From Quercus robur (lineage: Eukaryota; Streptophyta; Magnoliopsida; Fagales; Fagaceae), in contig NC_065542.1 in assembly GCF_932294415.1 (NCBI RefSeq), forward strand, positions 45,163,942 to 45,227,941: DNA of 64,000 nucleotides. Direction: 5' to 3'. The first letter of the stretch is position 1. The number at the start of each line of letters is the position of its first letter. Position numbers and translations under genes: made by a program. Positions 28,562-41,500 of the stretch are shown here, piece after piece. The notes under the pieces are model-generated. The model made no database searches, was not told the origin of the DNA, and was given only the letters and a program-made list of their open reading frames with translations.

Positions 28562-31500
28562 TGGAGAATTCGTCGACGGTGCTTGGCTCGAAAGGCCTGA
28601 TAAGGAAGCATGAGTTTGTAAGAATCATAATTCAGTGCTTATATTCATTAGGATACAGAAATTCTGCGTCGTGTTTGGAATCAGAATCTGGAATTTCATA
28701 CAAATCCATGGATTTTGAATTGCTTGAATCACAGTTGCTTAGCGGGAACTGGGATGGTTGCATTGATACCCTTATTGCAATCAAGGATTTGATGGATGAG
28801 ACAAGAGCCTCGGCTTTGTTTCTTGTATTCAAACAGTGTTTATTGGAGTGCTTGAATCGAGGGGATGATGCTATGGCTTTAGCTGTTTTACGAAAAGAGG
28901 TTTCTGCGTCAAGGTTGGGCAAAGATAAGGCTCAAAAACTTGCTCGGACTATCCTATCCTTTAAGGATGTCCAGTTTGGTGAAATAGAAGATAATGTTGT
29001 TCGAGAGCTGCGAAAAAAGTTGTTGGCAGAGTTGGAAAAATTGCTTCCTCCACCAACTATGCTGCCTGAAAGAAGGTTGGAACATCTTGTTGAAACTGCT
29101 GTTACTGCCCAAATTGATTCTTGTATGTATCACAATACACTGGATGCAGTTTCACTTTATGAGGACCATTGCTGTGGTAGGGTTCAGATCCCCACGGAGA
29201 CTGTTCAGGTGTGCTTTGGTGCCAATAAAATTGTTACTGCCTAGATTTTTTGAGTTTTTTTGTTTTGTTTTTTGGTCTTTTCCCATAGTATATTTTGAGA
29301 CATATTTAAGTTATTGGGAAAATTGTGTTTATTTGATCTTCTTGCCAATAGCTATACCGAAATTGAATTTAGGGACATGATCATTGCATACACAATTTCA
29401 AAAAATGGACTGTAGTCATATGCATTGCGTAGTTTAAATCTGTTGAATGACAAGTTCTTCAAACAGGTGTATCAGTCAACATTTGCATATTTTAAACCTA
29501 TCTGAGTATGCAATGATTTTGTTATGATAGAAAATGTTTTGAGACCTGTGAGATGACATGAATCTTAAATGCATATGATACCAGCAGAATTTTTAAAATG
29601 ATATATTTCCTTTTAGATATTATTTTTGGTTTATAAAAAAAAAAAAAAAAACTTTTTAGTAAGAGAGGGCTTGGCCTTCAATGTGATGAAAACCTAAAAT
29701 GTATTTGATTTCAGTTTATTGTGGTTAGCAAATGCAAATAATACCAGCAGTATAGATAATAGCAATGCAGTTTCTGAACTCAAAGATATGTAGTTAATCT
29801 TTGGACTTGGAGTGAGGATGCAACCCAAAAGTGGACAACAGTTTAACTTGCTATAACCAGTTTTCAAACAACACAATGAAATACAAAGGATCCTGTGCAA
29901 CATAAAAATTCAAAGCATAGCATTCTCTTGACCTTGATGTCATCTTTGGTATGCTGTATTTTATAAGCACTAGTTAGTAACCCATGTAATATACTCCAAA
30001 TTTTAACAAAATAGGAAATTTTTTTCTATTTTATTTTTTTTATATAAATTTGAAAATTGATAATTACGGTAGTTATGAATGGGCATTTATTATAATTTTT
30101 TTTTGCATATGGAACTATTTATTCAATCTTTGATGTGGTGTGATTCAAATGGAGGGTCTAAATATAGAAATAGAATTTAGACTCAATTAATATATATATT
30201 TATATATATTAAAATAATGACGCGTAAAATTGTGAGGCCACAAAAGCTTATGTGGCATAGTATTAGGTCAACCAAAAGTCAAACTTCGGTTATAAAACTA
30301 TATTAAAGAAGTTGGCATTGTTTTTTCTTCTAAGCTTAGTTGGGTTCTGATAACATAGTTGAACCCCTCCCCCCCCCCAAAAAAAAAATTAAAATTAAAA
30401 ACTTGGTAAAAATGGGCAATACCCTGTCAATGCATTTCTCATACTCTTCAATTAGTCAGGCTATTTACCTAGGTAATGATTATGAGAACTGCTTTCATTT
30501 ATATTAAATATGAATTCTATTCAATTGTGAATCCATGAAGAATAAACATGACATCTTCTTTTAATTGCTCACATATTTTGCTAGCCTGTACATGTGACAT
30601 TTGTTTGCCACTGATGCAGATTTTGAAGGAGCATAAGAATGAAGTTTGGTTTGTACAATTTTCTAATAATGGGGACTACTTAGCCTCTTCATCAAGTGAT
30701 TGCACAGCCATCATATGGCAGGTACTGTTCAAATTATATATCATAGCATTATGTATTAGCAGTACTAATTTAAGTCTGAAATTGCATTCTTATTCTTCTC
30801 AGAAGTTATCTTGTCAATTATGACATTTTATTGTGATTAATTATTCTAGAGGGCATTTAATGCTTTTTGCATTTTGGGATCCTAATTTTTTTTCTTAAAT
30901 TTTTAAAATTTAAAATGGCAGGAAACAAATACGTAATCTCTAGTCAATAGTACTAACTCGTTGATACAATCAACATTATAGGCTTGCCATAAAAATAAAA
31001 AACTCTATAAAGAGATTTTTTTTTTAGAGAACATAGAAATTAAAATTTAGAAAGAAAAAATGGTTTTACTTTCTCCATGCATATGTCTTGGAGAACTCAT
31101 GGGTGTGGTTTGTGGCGGAGTATTAATAAAGGGTGGGAAAGCTTCTCTAAGCATTTTTCCTTTGTTGTGGGTGATGGTACTTAGATTCGTTTTTGGCATG
31201 ATAGATGGGTTGGGGTTGATCCCCATAAAATCTTCTACCCTAAGTTATATGTGATTTCGGCGGATAAGGAAGCTTGTATTTCTAATGTTGTGAGTCATCA
31301 AGAGGGGGATGATGTTAGATTTTGGAACCTAAGATTTTATAGGGATTTCGAAGACTGGGAGCTTGCTGCTTCTTTTCTCTTCTTGATTTTATTCAAGCTC
31401 ATCTTCCACCTGGAGTAGGCAGCGATTCTTTGTGTTGGAGTCTTAATGGAAATGGTAAGGTGGATACCCATTCCTTTTACAATGAGTTAAGGACGACTCC

Positions 31501-34500
31501 CAAATCTATCTTCCCTTGGAAGGGCATTTGGAAAGAAAAGGTTCCCAAAAGGGTGGCTTTTTTTTTTCTATGGACGGCAACTCATGATCACATTCTTACA
31601 TTGGATAATCTCATACTTAGAGGTCGTCCTTTGGCAAATCGGTGTTGTATGTGCCGGTGCAGTGGGGAATCTATGCATCATCTCTTTATTCACTGTCATG
31701 TGGTGAATTCTTTATGGGTTTTTATGCTTCAGGTTTTCGGTATTCAGTGGGTCTTGCCTAGCTCTGTGGCAGAATTATTATTTTGTTGGAATCATTGGCT
31801 TGGGAAACATGATTCAGATATTTGGAATTTAATTCCAGGATGTTTGATGTGGATTGTATGGATGGAGCGTAATCATCAGTCCTTTGAAGATTCTGAGAAG
31901 TATTTGGTTGAGTTAATAGGCCTGTGCCAGAGAAGTCTTTTTGATTGGTCTCAATGCTGGGGTTTTACAGAATGTTCTTCTATTGTTCAGTTTTTTTCTT
32001 CTCTTAGTTTAGTCTCTTCATTGTTTTCTGTGGTGTTCTGCTTTGTGCTTTGCTGTGTTCATTCTCATGACCACATTGTATGTTCTGCCGAAGAACATTG
32101 TTTCTCTTCTCTCTGCATGGTGGAATTGGTTAGGGAGTCACACTTCAAATGTGTGGAATATGGTTCCAGCGTGTCTTATGTGGTTAATTTGGAAGGAGCG
32201 CAATGCCCGAACTTTTGAGGATATTGAGAGACTTGTAGATTGTGTGAAGTCTTTGCTGCTTAGGACTTTGTTTGAGTGGTCTCGTATTTGGGGGTTTACG
32301 CATTGTCATTCTTTGTTTGATTTTCTTAATTCTGTTAGTCTTTCTTTTTGATTGGTTTGTATTTTTTTCAGTGCAGTGAATTTACTATCGTAAATCCATT
32401 GTACTTCTATTATCAATAAATTTGTTATTACCTATCAAAAAAAAAAATGTTTCGTTTTCCTTTTTCATCAATAATAATTCATGTATTACCTATCAAAAAA
32501 AAAAAAAAAAAGAGTATGTCTAGGTAGCATAATTAAGGGTTGCCATCCGGGAGTGATTTGCAAACTAGATATTGAAAATTCATGTGATCATATCAACTAG
32601 GATTGCTTGCTATATTTATTAGGGAGAATGACTTTTTGGTGAAAAGTGGAGAAGTTGTTTTTTTTACCATTGTTGGTGTTTCTGATTTGATCAATGGAAG
32701 TCCTTTACCGTGTGTTTAGTGCATCATTTATGGCCAGGATTTTAAATTTACTATTTACAAATCCCAAGTTTGGCCAAGCCTGATGTGGAATTTTCAAAGG
32801 GATTTAAAGGTGGGATTTGGGGATCACAAATCCTGCCTCTAAATCCTGTCAAAACAAATGTTATTTTATAATTCCATATTAACTACCATTGAATGGTTTC
32901 CTCTCTTCTTGTGCTAATGGCAGACCGCTTGTGAAGTCAAAATTGGTCTTCTCTCACCTTCCCTGCTCTGAAAATTGAAGAGAACAAAAGATAAAGGGCC
33001 CGTTTGGTAATGTTGTTCTAATAACGTTGTTTAAGTGTTGTGACAAAAAGGCAAGCATAGTTTTGCCACATGGGGTATGGTAGTGAAATAGTGCACAGTG
33101 CACATACTGTGATGCTGCTGCAAGCAGAGTTTTAGTATTAACAGCAAAGTGTTATAAGATAAGTGCTGTGAAATTATTGGCGTTAGCAACAAATTCAAAG
33201 GCCATAAATGTGACATGTGTATGGTATTGAAATAGCGCTCTGAGATTTTCTAGAAACAATACATTCAAGCTATCATTACCCAAACAATGAATTTTGTAAA
33301 TACTGGGATTTTAAATCATGGGAGTTTAAATACTTTCATTTATCAAATTTTGAGTAAATAGTAAATACTTCACCCAAACACAGGCTTAGGTTTCTTCAAA
33401 AGCTCTACTTATAAAATAAAAAAAAAGGTTTCTTGAAAAGCCCCAGGGATTGAGGGTGATCCTTTATTGCATTACCCTTTATTTTTCTCATTGAGATTTT
33501 AAGCAGAATTGTTGTCAAAATTGTGGAGGGTCATTACATTTTAGGCTTTCAAGTGGGAGATGCTGCTTGGGGTACTATTCAAGATTCTCATTTGTTATTT
33601 GCTAGTGATACAATTTTATTTTAGTACATCTCACAGTGGTGAGTTGCATCTAGTTATTGATCTTAGTCTGCCAATCAATAATCTAGAACAATTTATTAGC
33701 CAGTTAGAATGCCTAGGTGGAGTTTGTTCCTAAGTTCATCATGTTCGTAATTCTCTCACTGGTGAGATGCATCCACTTATTGATCTTAGTTTGCATATCA
33801 ATAATCCAGAACAATTTATCAGCCTGTTAGAAATATATGTAGGTATTATAGCCATGCATTTCCGAGAATATAAACAACAATGCATGAAGTCAAAAGATTT
33901 TATGCAGTTTGATTCTGCTGTTAAGGGAGGTGGGTTTCTCTTGGTTTCATTGTCTCTGTATTTAGTAATAAACCTGTCAAACTAAAGCTATCTTGTTCGT
34001 GGAAAATAAACTGTAGCAAAACATGTTTCTGATTTTTCCTCTGTTTGGTACAACATCAAATTTTGGAAAATGTTTCTTGATGAAGAGAAAAACTTAGCAT
34101 AAAATCTGAAAAAGAACTTATACCTTTCAAATTTGCTTTCCTGAATGAGATTCCACCAGCACCAGCCATCTCTTAGCTGATCTGTGATCAAACCTCCATT
34201 GATACTCAAATCACTCCAGGTTCATCAACATGGGTTGGATTCCATAACTATAAGTTGCAATGACAAACAAGCATTGCAACTATTTTTTTTTGGTGGTGGT
34301 TGTTTTCTCCGGAACAGATATGGTGGAAGTCAAACCTTTTTCTCTTCCTCCCCCCCAGGCACCTATGTTGAACCGAAATTCTGCCATACTAAGTCAATCC
34401 TCTGGGAATAAATTTTTATGTTTAATTTTGAGAACACAAACAAGCAGATTAAAAAATGTTATAAAAAAAAAAAAAAAAACCTAACATAGTAGAAACATAG

Positions 34501-35619
34501 ATCAATGAAGCCTACGGTTTATTTTGATCACAACAATTTTGTCAGTTTGCTCGAGTTTCTTGATGTGTTTTTCTTAAGCACTCATTTGCCCAAAAAAAAA
34601 AAAAAAAGGAAAAAATACTGTCATATAGAAGCTCTAACTGTCATGCAGGTTCCTATTCTTTAATTTTAAGGCACATGAAGCTCTAACTGTACCACCAAAA
34701 TTCTTGTGCTAGGTGCTGCAAGATGGTAAATTAATGTTGCTGCATACTCTACGAAGCCATCAAAATCCTGTATCCTTTGTAGCATGGAGCCCTGATGACA
34801 CAAAGCTGCTGACATGTGGAAATGTGGAAGTCCTTAAGCTATGGGATGTAGAAACAGGAACATGCAAGCATACTTTTGGAGATGATGGCTTCATTGTCAG
34901 CTCATGCGCTTGGTTTCCCGACTCAAAGAGACTTGTTTGTGGCAGTTCTGACCCTGAAAAAGGCATCTATATGTGGGATTGTGATGGCAACGAGATAAAA
35001 GCATGGAAGGGGATGAGAATGCCCAAGATTTTAGATTTGGCAGTGACACCAGATGGGGAAAATCTGATCAGTATATTCTCAGATAAAGAAATCCGGATAT
35101 TAAATTTAGGAACAAGTACTGAGCGGGTTATATCAGAGGAGCACCCAATCACGTCACTTTCAGTTTCCGGAGATAGTAAGTTTTTTATGGTGAACCTTAA
35201 TAGCCAAGAGATTCATATGTGGGATGTTGCTGGGAAATGGGATTCACCATTGAAATACATGGGCCACAAGCAACACAAGTATGTGATACGGTCTTGCTTT
35301 GGTGGGTTGAATAGCTCATTTATTGCTAGTGGTAGTGAGAATTCACAGGTATGCTCGTAAAATAACTAAATGTGCAAGCTTAGAAATCACAATTCTTTGA
35401 TCTGGAATCTAAAGTTTGTTTTCCAAATAGCAGGTTTACATCTGGAATCGGCGAGACACTAGGCCAATTGAGGTTTTGTCTGGGCATGATAAGACCGTGA
35501 ATAGTGTCAGCTGGAATCCTAGGAGACCTCAAATGTTGGCATCTGCAAGTGATGACCAAACTATCCGTATATGGGGACCTAGCCTATCCAAGAAGATTCA
35601 GGCTAATAAACTCAATTGA
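28555..35619 (+). CDS. WDR26: WD repeat-containing protein 26-like (LisH-CTLH-WD40; four exons)
   Basis: Likely a subunit of a GID/CTLH-type E3 ubiquitin ligase; Arabidopsis WDR26 is the named relative and binds RanBPM-like proteins. Exons: 28555-29208, 30620-30721, 34713-35348, 35434-35619. All are GT-AG and together give 525 residues. Residues about 15-48 form a LisH motif ([18 protein letters not shown]), about 50-110 a CTLH domain ([16 protein letters not shown]), and about 219 to the end seven WD repeats, from [19 protein letters not shown] to [13 protein letters not shown]...DDQTIRIWG. The N-terminus is shorter than I recall for Arabidopsis WDR26, which may mean a paralogue. Either 28555 or 28561 could be the start; 28561 gives 523 residues. 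Intron 2 (30722-34712) is swollen by LINE and MITE insertions. The gene reads intact. Confidence 0.92.
29970..30309 (-). mobile_element. Degraded Helitron remnant in intron 1
   Basis: The minus strand ends ...GGGTTACTAACTAG before T at 29969, like the CTAG end of the Helitron at 43194. Its 5' side reads AACCGAAG, then CACAATTTTACGCGTCA, matching AACCGAAG and CACAATTTTCCACGTCAGC of that element. The 3' hairpin is decayed. The 5' end is approximate and the flanking base is not the expected one. Confidence 0.5.
31060..32050 (+). pseudogene. LINE fragment (no RNase H) in WDR26 intron 2, first copy
   Basis: Frames read [20 protein letters not shown] and [12 protein letters not shown] at about 31110-31215. 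From 31430 they read [60 protein letters not shown] and [12 protein letters not shown], a classic zf-RVT tail. Stops and frameshifts interrupt it. It is inserted in the sense orientation within the intron. The RT and endonuclease parts are absent. Confidence 0.85.
32051..32440 (+). pseudogene. LINE 3' tail, second and diverged copy in tandem
   Basis: Encodes [38 protein letters not shown] and [17 protein letters not shown], then a 3' UTR ending attacctatc plus poly(A) at about 32435-32445. It repeats the last part of the preceding copy but differs at many residues, so it is a separate insertion or a chimera. A further attacctatc plus poly(A) follows at about 32488-32512. Confidence 0.8.
32710..33383. 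mobile_element. TIR element carrying a second nested TIR element (WDR26 intron 2)
   Basis: Outer ends: tgtgtttagtgcatcattta and the reverse complement of ttcacccaaacaca, with inner matches (aggattttaaatttactatt versus gtatttactatttactc). Inner element at about 32996-33288: GGGCCCGTTTGGTAATG against the inverted TGTTTGGGTAATGATAG. Both look like Harbinger/hAT-type MITEs that start with a GTTTGG motif. Target duplications were not resolved, so borders are approximate. Confidence 0.5.
33515..33625 (+). pseudogene. LINE reverse-transcriptase remnant (YADD region)
   Basis: One frame reads [20 protein letters not shown], then SDTILF, matching the RT catalytic block (HLLFADDTLLF type) with the first Asp of the DD pair replaced by Ser. 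It is a short decayed piece in WDR26 intron 2. Confidence 0.6.
33629..33834. repeat. Imperfect tandem duplication, about 80-bp units 126 bp apart
   Basis: 33629-33710 and 33755-33834 share ctcac..tggtgag.tgcatc, ttattgatcttagt, atcaataat and agaacaattta, with scattered changes. Confidence 0.8.
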
Positions 35620-37660
35620 ACAGACCAGATTGTTCAATTTTAAGCCAGTGTATATAGCGTATATATTCTTTTCAATAGCTTATTCGTTCATGGGTTTGTA
35701 ATAAATTTTGGTGCACGTCTACATTTGTAGATTCCATTTCTTGTGGTTGTCCTTTTCTATTGCATTTGTTAAGATGTTGGAGTCGGGTTCCCCAGCTTGT
35801 GCTCATGTTTTAACCCACCACACCATAGGCCTTGTCCACCAACTCTGAATTTTGGTCCAAGCACCATCCTGTGGAGGGCTAGACCATTGCCAAACCTAGC
35901 CATGCAGCCCACAACATGAGCACTACCTAATGCATATGGCTCCATGCTTTGTCAAGCATTCCACAACCAAGTCACATTATACCCTCATCGATCTAATATG
36001 TCTTACACTCGAGTGGTCTACTGTAGCCTAGCCTTGCACACAAGTGGCATACCCATTGCACCACAACTTGCCCATGGCCAAGCCCATGCAAGGATAGCAG
36101 GACAATCCAACACATGCTACACTCAACATATACACCCGCATGTAATTACTAATAATATAAATACATTTATTATTTATATTAATTACTTTAAGTGTTCATA
36201 AATTATTTAAGTATAATGAAATTTCAATATTATATTTTATTAAGATTTATATGAGAAAGAATTAATTTAAAATGTGATATTTTTGCTCAAATTTAGTTGC
36301 TTTTGAAACATTTGAAACAAAGTCAAACAAAAGAAATAATAATAATAATAATAATAATAATAATCAAAATCAAAATTAAAATCAAAATATTATAAAAAAA
36401 TTATTAAAAAATCTTTGCATTTTTATTTTATCAAAACAATATATGCATTCTTCAGTAGGCATGAAACATGTCTATATATCAATTATTATATCATGCAAAT
36501 TTTAAATTTTAAAACACATATCGTATGATCAAATCAGACTCTTATTATCATTCAATTTTGTCTATAAAATAAAACACTAAAGTTTACAAATTTTTATCAG
36601 AAAAATTATTAAAATATTAGAGAAAATTAATAACAACTGCATGTTGTGCAAGAAATCAGGCTTTCATGGAGTGTCGATTAAAATCATAAAAAGTAGATCT
36701 CAATCCTCCTCTATTCAATCCTAAATGTAAAATTTTTATTACAAATTATTCTAACATAGAAATTATGAATATAGACCACTTCACTACCCACCTTAATTTT
36801 ATTACATGGACATTTTCATAAGAAACAACTATTGTTAAAAAAATAATTTTAAAATTAAAATTCATTTTAACCACGTAATTTATGAATATAGAACACTTTC
36901 CTAGCAATCTTAATTTTAGTACATGGACATTTTGGCAAGAATAGAACTAGTTAGAGCTCATGGGCATTTTGGTAAGAATAGAACAAGTTAGAAGCAACAA
37001 TCCCTAGATGGGCAACTTGGCTTCTGTAATACTAAATTGTCCCATTTGATAACTTCATGTATCTTATGGGTTTAATAAGAAATTACATGTCCTTTAATAT
37101 TGGTTAATGGAAGAGGGGCTTTACAAATACCATGATAGTTTCATCATTGGATCCTCATGGCGATGGATGGGGTTTAGTAAGGCTTGCTCCCTTAAGCCAT
37201 TTGGACATCTTGGGATGAAATGACAAATGTTTTTGGGAGCTTGTCATCATTGATTAGCATGTCAAAGAGTTTCTCTTTGTGGGTAAATTCTATATAAACT
37301 CTATGCTAACTTGCCCCTGCCTTGATTAACACATTAACCTTCCTTCTACTTCCTCTTTTTATCTCTTCTGTCATTTGGTTGCTAGGTATTGAGGATTAAG
37401 GTTACTATTTTTGAGTTAATGAATACATGCTCAGGGGTGGCACCAAATGTTGTTCAGGGTTGTCACATGACCACAATGACTTAATTTTTTTTTAATATAC
37501 CTTAAAAAAATTGAATTTTAAATTAATATGGGTCTTTAATCACCCTAAAAAAAAAAATAACTTGACCACCCTAAAAAAACTTGAACACCTTAAATAACAA
37601 TTTGTGCCCATTAAGAATTAAATTCAACCTCTTCAAAATTTTGGTCCGTTGAATGTTGAA
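35620..37660. other. Intergenic repeats, no gene recognised
   Basis: Starts with the 3' UTR of the WDR26-like gene. 35770-36130 is a less AT-rich island of unknown origin. (AAT)n lies at about 36338-36364. Two related blocks containing taatttta.tacatggacatttt occur at about 36760-36830 and 36885-36945. No open frame has recognisable content. Confidence 0.5.
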
Positions 37661-37672
37661 CCAAAAAATTGT

Positions 37673-37852
37673 GAGAAATGCTATGTTCACAACACTTTTA
37701 TAATAAATCTTAAATAGCAGATTGTTACTAGTAGACAAAAAAAAAAAAAAAATTCAATGGTATGTTCAAATTAGAAGTAGAACTAGTAAAATCTTGTCAT
37801 CTAAGCTTTGTTGTGTAAATATTGTAAAAATGTTGTGGACGTAACACTTTTC
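37673..37852. mobile_element. hAT-type MITE, copy 1
   Basis: 180 bp. The left end GAGAAATGCTATGTTCACAA and the inverted right end GAAAAGTGTTACGTCCACAA are TIRs. The flanks AAAAATTGT at 37664-37672 and 37853-37861 are identical (8-9 bp). It is related to 57984-58153. Confidence 0.75.
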
Positions 37853-38589
37853 AAAAATTGTCCAAATAAACAAATTAGCCTAAAAGCCCAAATCAAAGTT
37901 TAATTGTAATTTTTTAAATTGTGTTTTCAAATGGCATATTTTAAAATTGCTATTTTTTTTTTAAATGCACACTTTTCAAATAGCTGATAGTGCTTGCTTT
38001 AGTTTTTATTTGAATCTGTTGGATTTATGTGATACATTTTTTCAAAAAGATAATGCATTTTGTTTATATTGTTACTTATTTAGGCAATATGTTGGTAATT
38101 CAATGGGAGATCAATAGTTTAATGATTGCTTAATTTATACATTAAAAAAGATGTATCTAATAATATTGAAAGTGAAGCCATCATATAATACAACGATTTC
38201 AAAATATGAAAACTTGTGAAGGAAATTTTAAAATTTTATGTATTTGCGCTTTTTTTTTTTTTTTTTTTTTTTTTTGTGGTGATGTTAATATATTCAAGGA
38301 GTATATGCTAAAAAGTAGAGGACAGTCCTCCTTTATTCAAATCTAAAAATTTCTTTTATTGTGAAAAAGAAAAAAAGTTTAAATAAAAACTCAATTTAAC
38401 TAGTTAATTAAATTAACCTTAAAAAAAAAAAAAAAAAAAATCTAACCCCATAACTTATGAATATAGTCCCCTTTACTACCAACTTTAATCCTACTATATT
38501 GGCATTTATAGCATTCTCTTCAATACACATATAATACCACGGGCCCATCTCAATACCATGGGCCCATCTCATCTGACTTTCTTTGGGCC

Positions 38590-41500
38590 TCAACCATGTG
38601 AGTCCTCTTTTGTTCCGATTGAATCGTGTGTGCCTGCTCTAACTGAATCACGTGCTGCTCAAAACTCCTCACGGGGATCGGGCTCTAATGTTAGAAGAGT
38701 CATGTGTTACCCATGATTCCATTAGGGCTCCTCATCCTTCAAACCTGCGTATCCTTCCAACATGGACTCGAAAACTCAAACCTGTAATATCCAGTATTAG
38801 TACATGGGTGGAGCAAATTTCAAGAACAAAGCGTGATTCATCGTCCATTGCTGACTAGCCAGATTTGTCTTCTAAACGTTATCAAGTCCTTCAAGGTGAT
38901 GGAGGCGCATCATATGTATTGGTGGAGGCTGATAATCAGCCCCGCCAACAATAATGAGTTGCATAACATGGAACTGTTATGGGCTTAAAAATTTACGTAT
39001 AGGTAGAGAGGTTGTAGAGATAATACAGACAAAAGATCCCTCTGTAGTGTTTTTAACTGAGACACTGACAGATGAGGTAAGGCTAAAGATTGTTAAACGA
39101 AACATAGACTTTGAGCACCAGTGGGTGGTTCCTAGGGAAGGCAGAGGAAGTGGTTTATAGTCCTTTAGATTAATTTGACAGTTGAAGCTTCAAGGAAGTA
39201 TTATATTGATGCGATCATTGACAAGAACATAGAGAATGCATGGCGATTGACAGGTTTTTATGGGGAACCCAAGACAGCAAGAAGAATTGAAGCATGGAAT
39301 AAACTTGGGTCTCTTAACTCTCAACCCGATATTCCATGGTTGTGTGTAGGCGACTTCAACGAAATCACTAGACAAGATGAAAAGGTTGGTAGTGCAACGA
39401 AATCACTAGACAACCAAATGCAGTTGTTTCAAGATGAAATCAATGAACACAGATTTATGGATTTGGGCTATGTGGGCCCAAAAATTGGATGGAGTAGGCA
39501 CTTTGAAAATGGAAAATCAATTTGGGAAAGATGGGATAGAGGTTTGGTGACAAACAATTGGTTTTTGAAATTTCTCGGGTCTCGGGTATATCACTTACAA
39601 TGTGACTCATCTGACCATTGTCCCCTCCTTGTTACCTTTGCAAATTTAATTCCTCCATCGAATAAGAAGCTTTTCAGATTTGAGGAGATGTGGCTTTTAA
39701 ATTCTAGATGTGAGGAAATAGTTCGATTGGCGAGGAATAGTATCGGTGGAGTAGGAATTGAGGCAGACTTAGTAGCAAAGGTGGACAAATGTGGTAGGGA
39801 TTTGGCTTGGTGGAACCAAAATGTTTTTGGGAATGTAAGAAAAGAGCTAGACCATTTGAAGTAGCTGCTGGTCCAGGCTGAATCGGTTGCAGTACTTAGT
39901 GGCAATAATCATCAAGTTCGACAATTAAAGGCGGACATTAATGTGCTTTTGGACTAAGAAGCTATGATGTGGGCACAACGATCACACTTTTTGTGGGTGA
40001 GAAATGGAGATAGGAATACAAACTAATTCCATTTTTGGGCAAGTAAGAGATATGGAAGGAATCTAATTGTGGGTATTAGAGATGAGCAGGATGTATGGCG
40101 AGAACAACTGGAAGAAATTGCCATTGTAATAATAAATTATTACAAGGATCTCTTTTCCTCATCCAGGTGGGCTGATTCCACAAATGTGTTGGCATGTGTA
40201 CCAAGTGCCATTATTGATGAGATGAATGCTTCTCTTTGTTGTGACTTTGTTGAAAGTGAAGTATATGTTGCAATAAATCAGATGGCAACTCTCAAAGCAT
40301 ATGGTTCGGATGGGATGCCACCACTTTTTTACCAACATTTTTGGGGTACAGTTGACCATGATGTGACATCTTCCATTTTGTCTTAGGTAAATTCAAGTAC
40401 CCTACTGTTAGCTCTAAATCATACATTTATTACTCTTATCCCTAAGACAAATTCTCCAGATTATGTACACTAGTTTCGCCTTATTAGCCTATGTAATGTG
40501 TTATACAAAAATTTTTCCAAAGTGCTTGCCAATAGATTGAAAAAATTACTTCCCACTATTATTACAGAGCACCAATTTGCTTTTACGAAGAATAGATTGA
40601 TCTTTGATAATATTCTTGTGGCTTTCAAGACCTTACATTGTATGAAAAAGCAAAATTCTGGCTCACATGCTTTTATGGCACTTAAATTCAATATGGGCAA
40701 AGCATATGACTGTGTTGAATGGTTTTTTCTTGAGAAGCTTATGAGGAAGATGGACTTTAATGAAATGTGGATCAACCTTATTATCCTGTGTGTGAAGTCG
40801 TCACTTACTCGGTTTTAGTGAATGGTGAACCTTGTGGCATGATCCATCCCACCAGAGGAATAAGACAAGATGACCCTTTATCCCCCTTTCTTTTCCTGCT
40901 CTGCACTGAAGGGCTGAATAGGCTGATCAAACAAGCTGATTTGAATGGGGATATTCATGGATTCTCCCTTTGTAGGAGGAGTCCAAAGCTAACACATCTT
41001 TTTTTTGCAGGGCAACTTTGGAGGAGTGTGGCATAGTCTTGGAGATTTTGGATATGTATGAGGGAGCTTCAGGCCAAAAAGTGAATAGGAGTAAGACAGC
41101 TCTATTTTTAGTAAAACCACTGCTGCTAATGTTAGATCACAAATTAAAGAAGCATTGGGTGTATCAGAGATAATGCATTATGAAAGATATTTGGGACTTC
41201 CATAGCTTATTGGTAAAGGTAAGAAAGCAAGTTTCAATTATATAAAGGAAAGGGTGTGACGAAAACTTCAAGGATGGGAGGGGAAGCTACTCTCTCAAGC
41301 AAGTAGAAATTTTGATTAAATCTGTTATTTAGGCTATTCCTACCTACACTATGGGTTGTTTCAATACAACTTCTTTTTTCTACAATCTTTAAAGCCAGAT
41401 TTTCCCCTAATACCTCTATTATGGAAGCAGCTGATTCTAGGATGGGTTCATGTGCATGGAAAAACATCTTTAAAGGTAGAGATGTCCTACAACGTGGTGC

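Noticed and set aside
36338..36364. Possible CRISPR-like or minisatellite array
   Set aside because: It is a simple (AAT)n microsatellite with no spacers.
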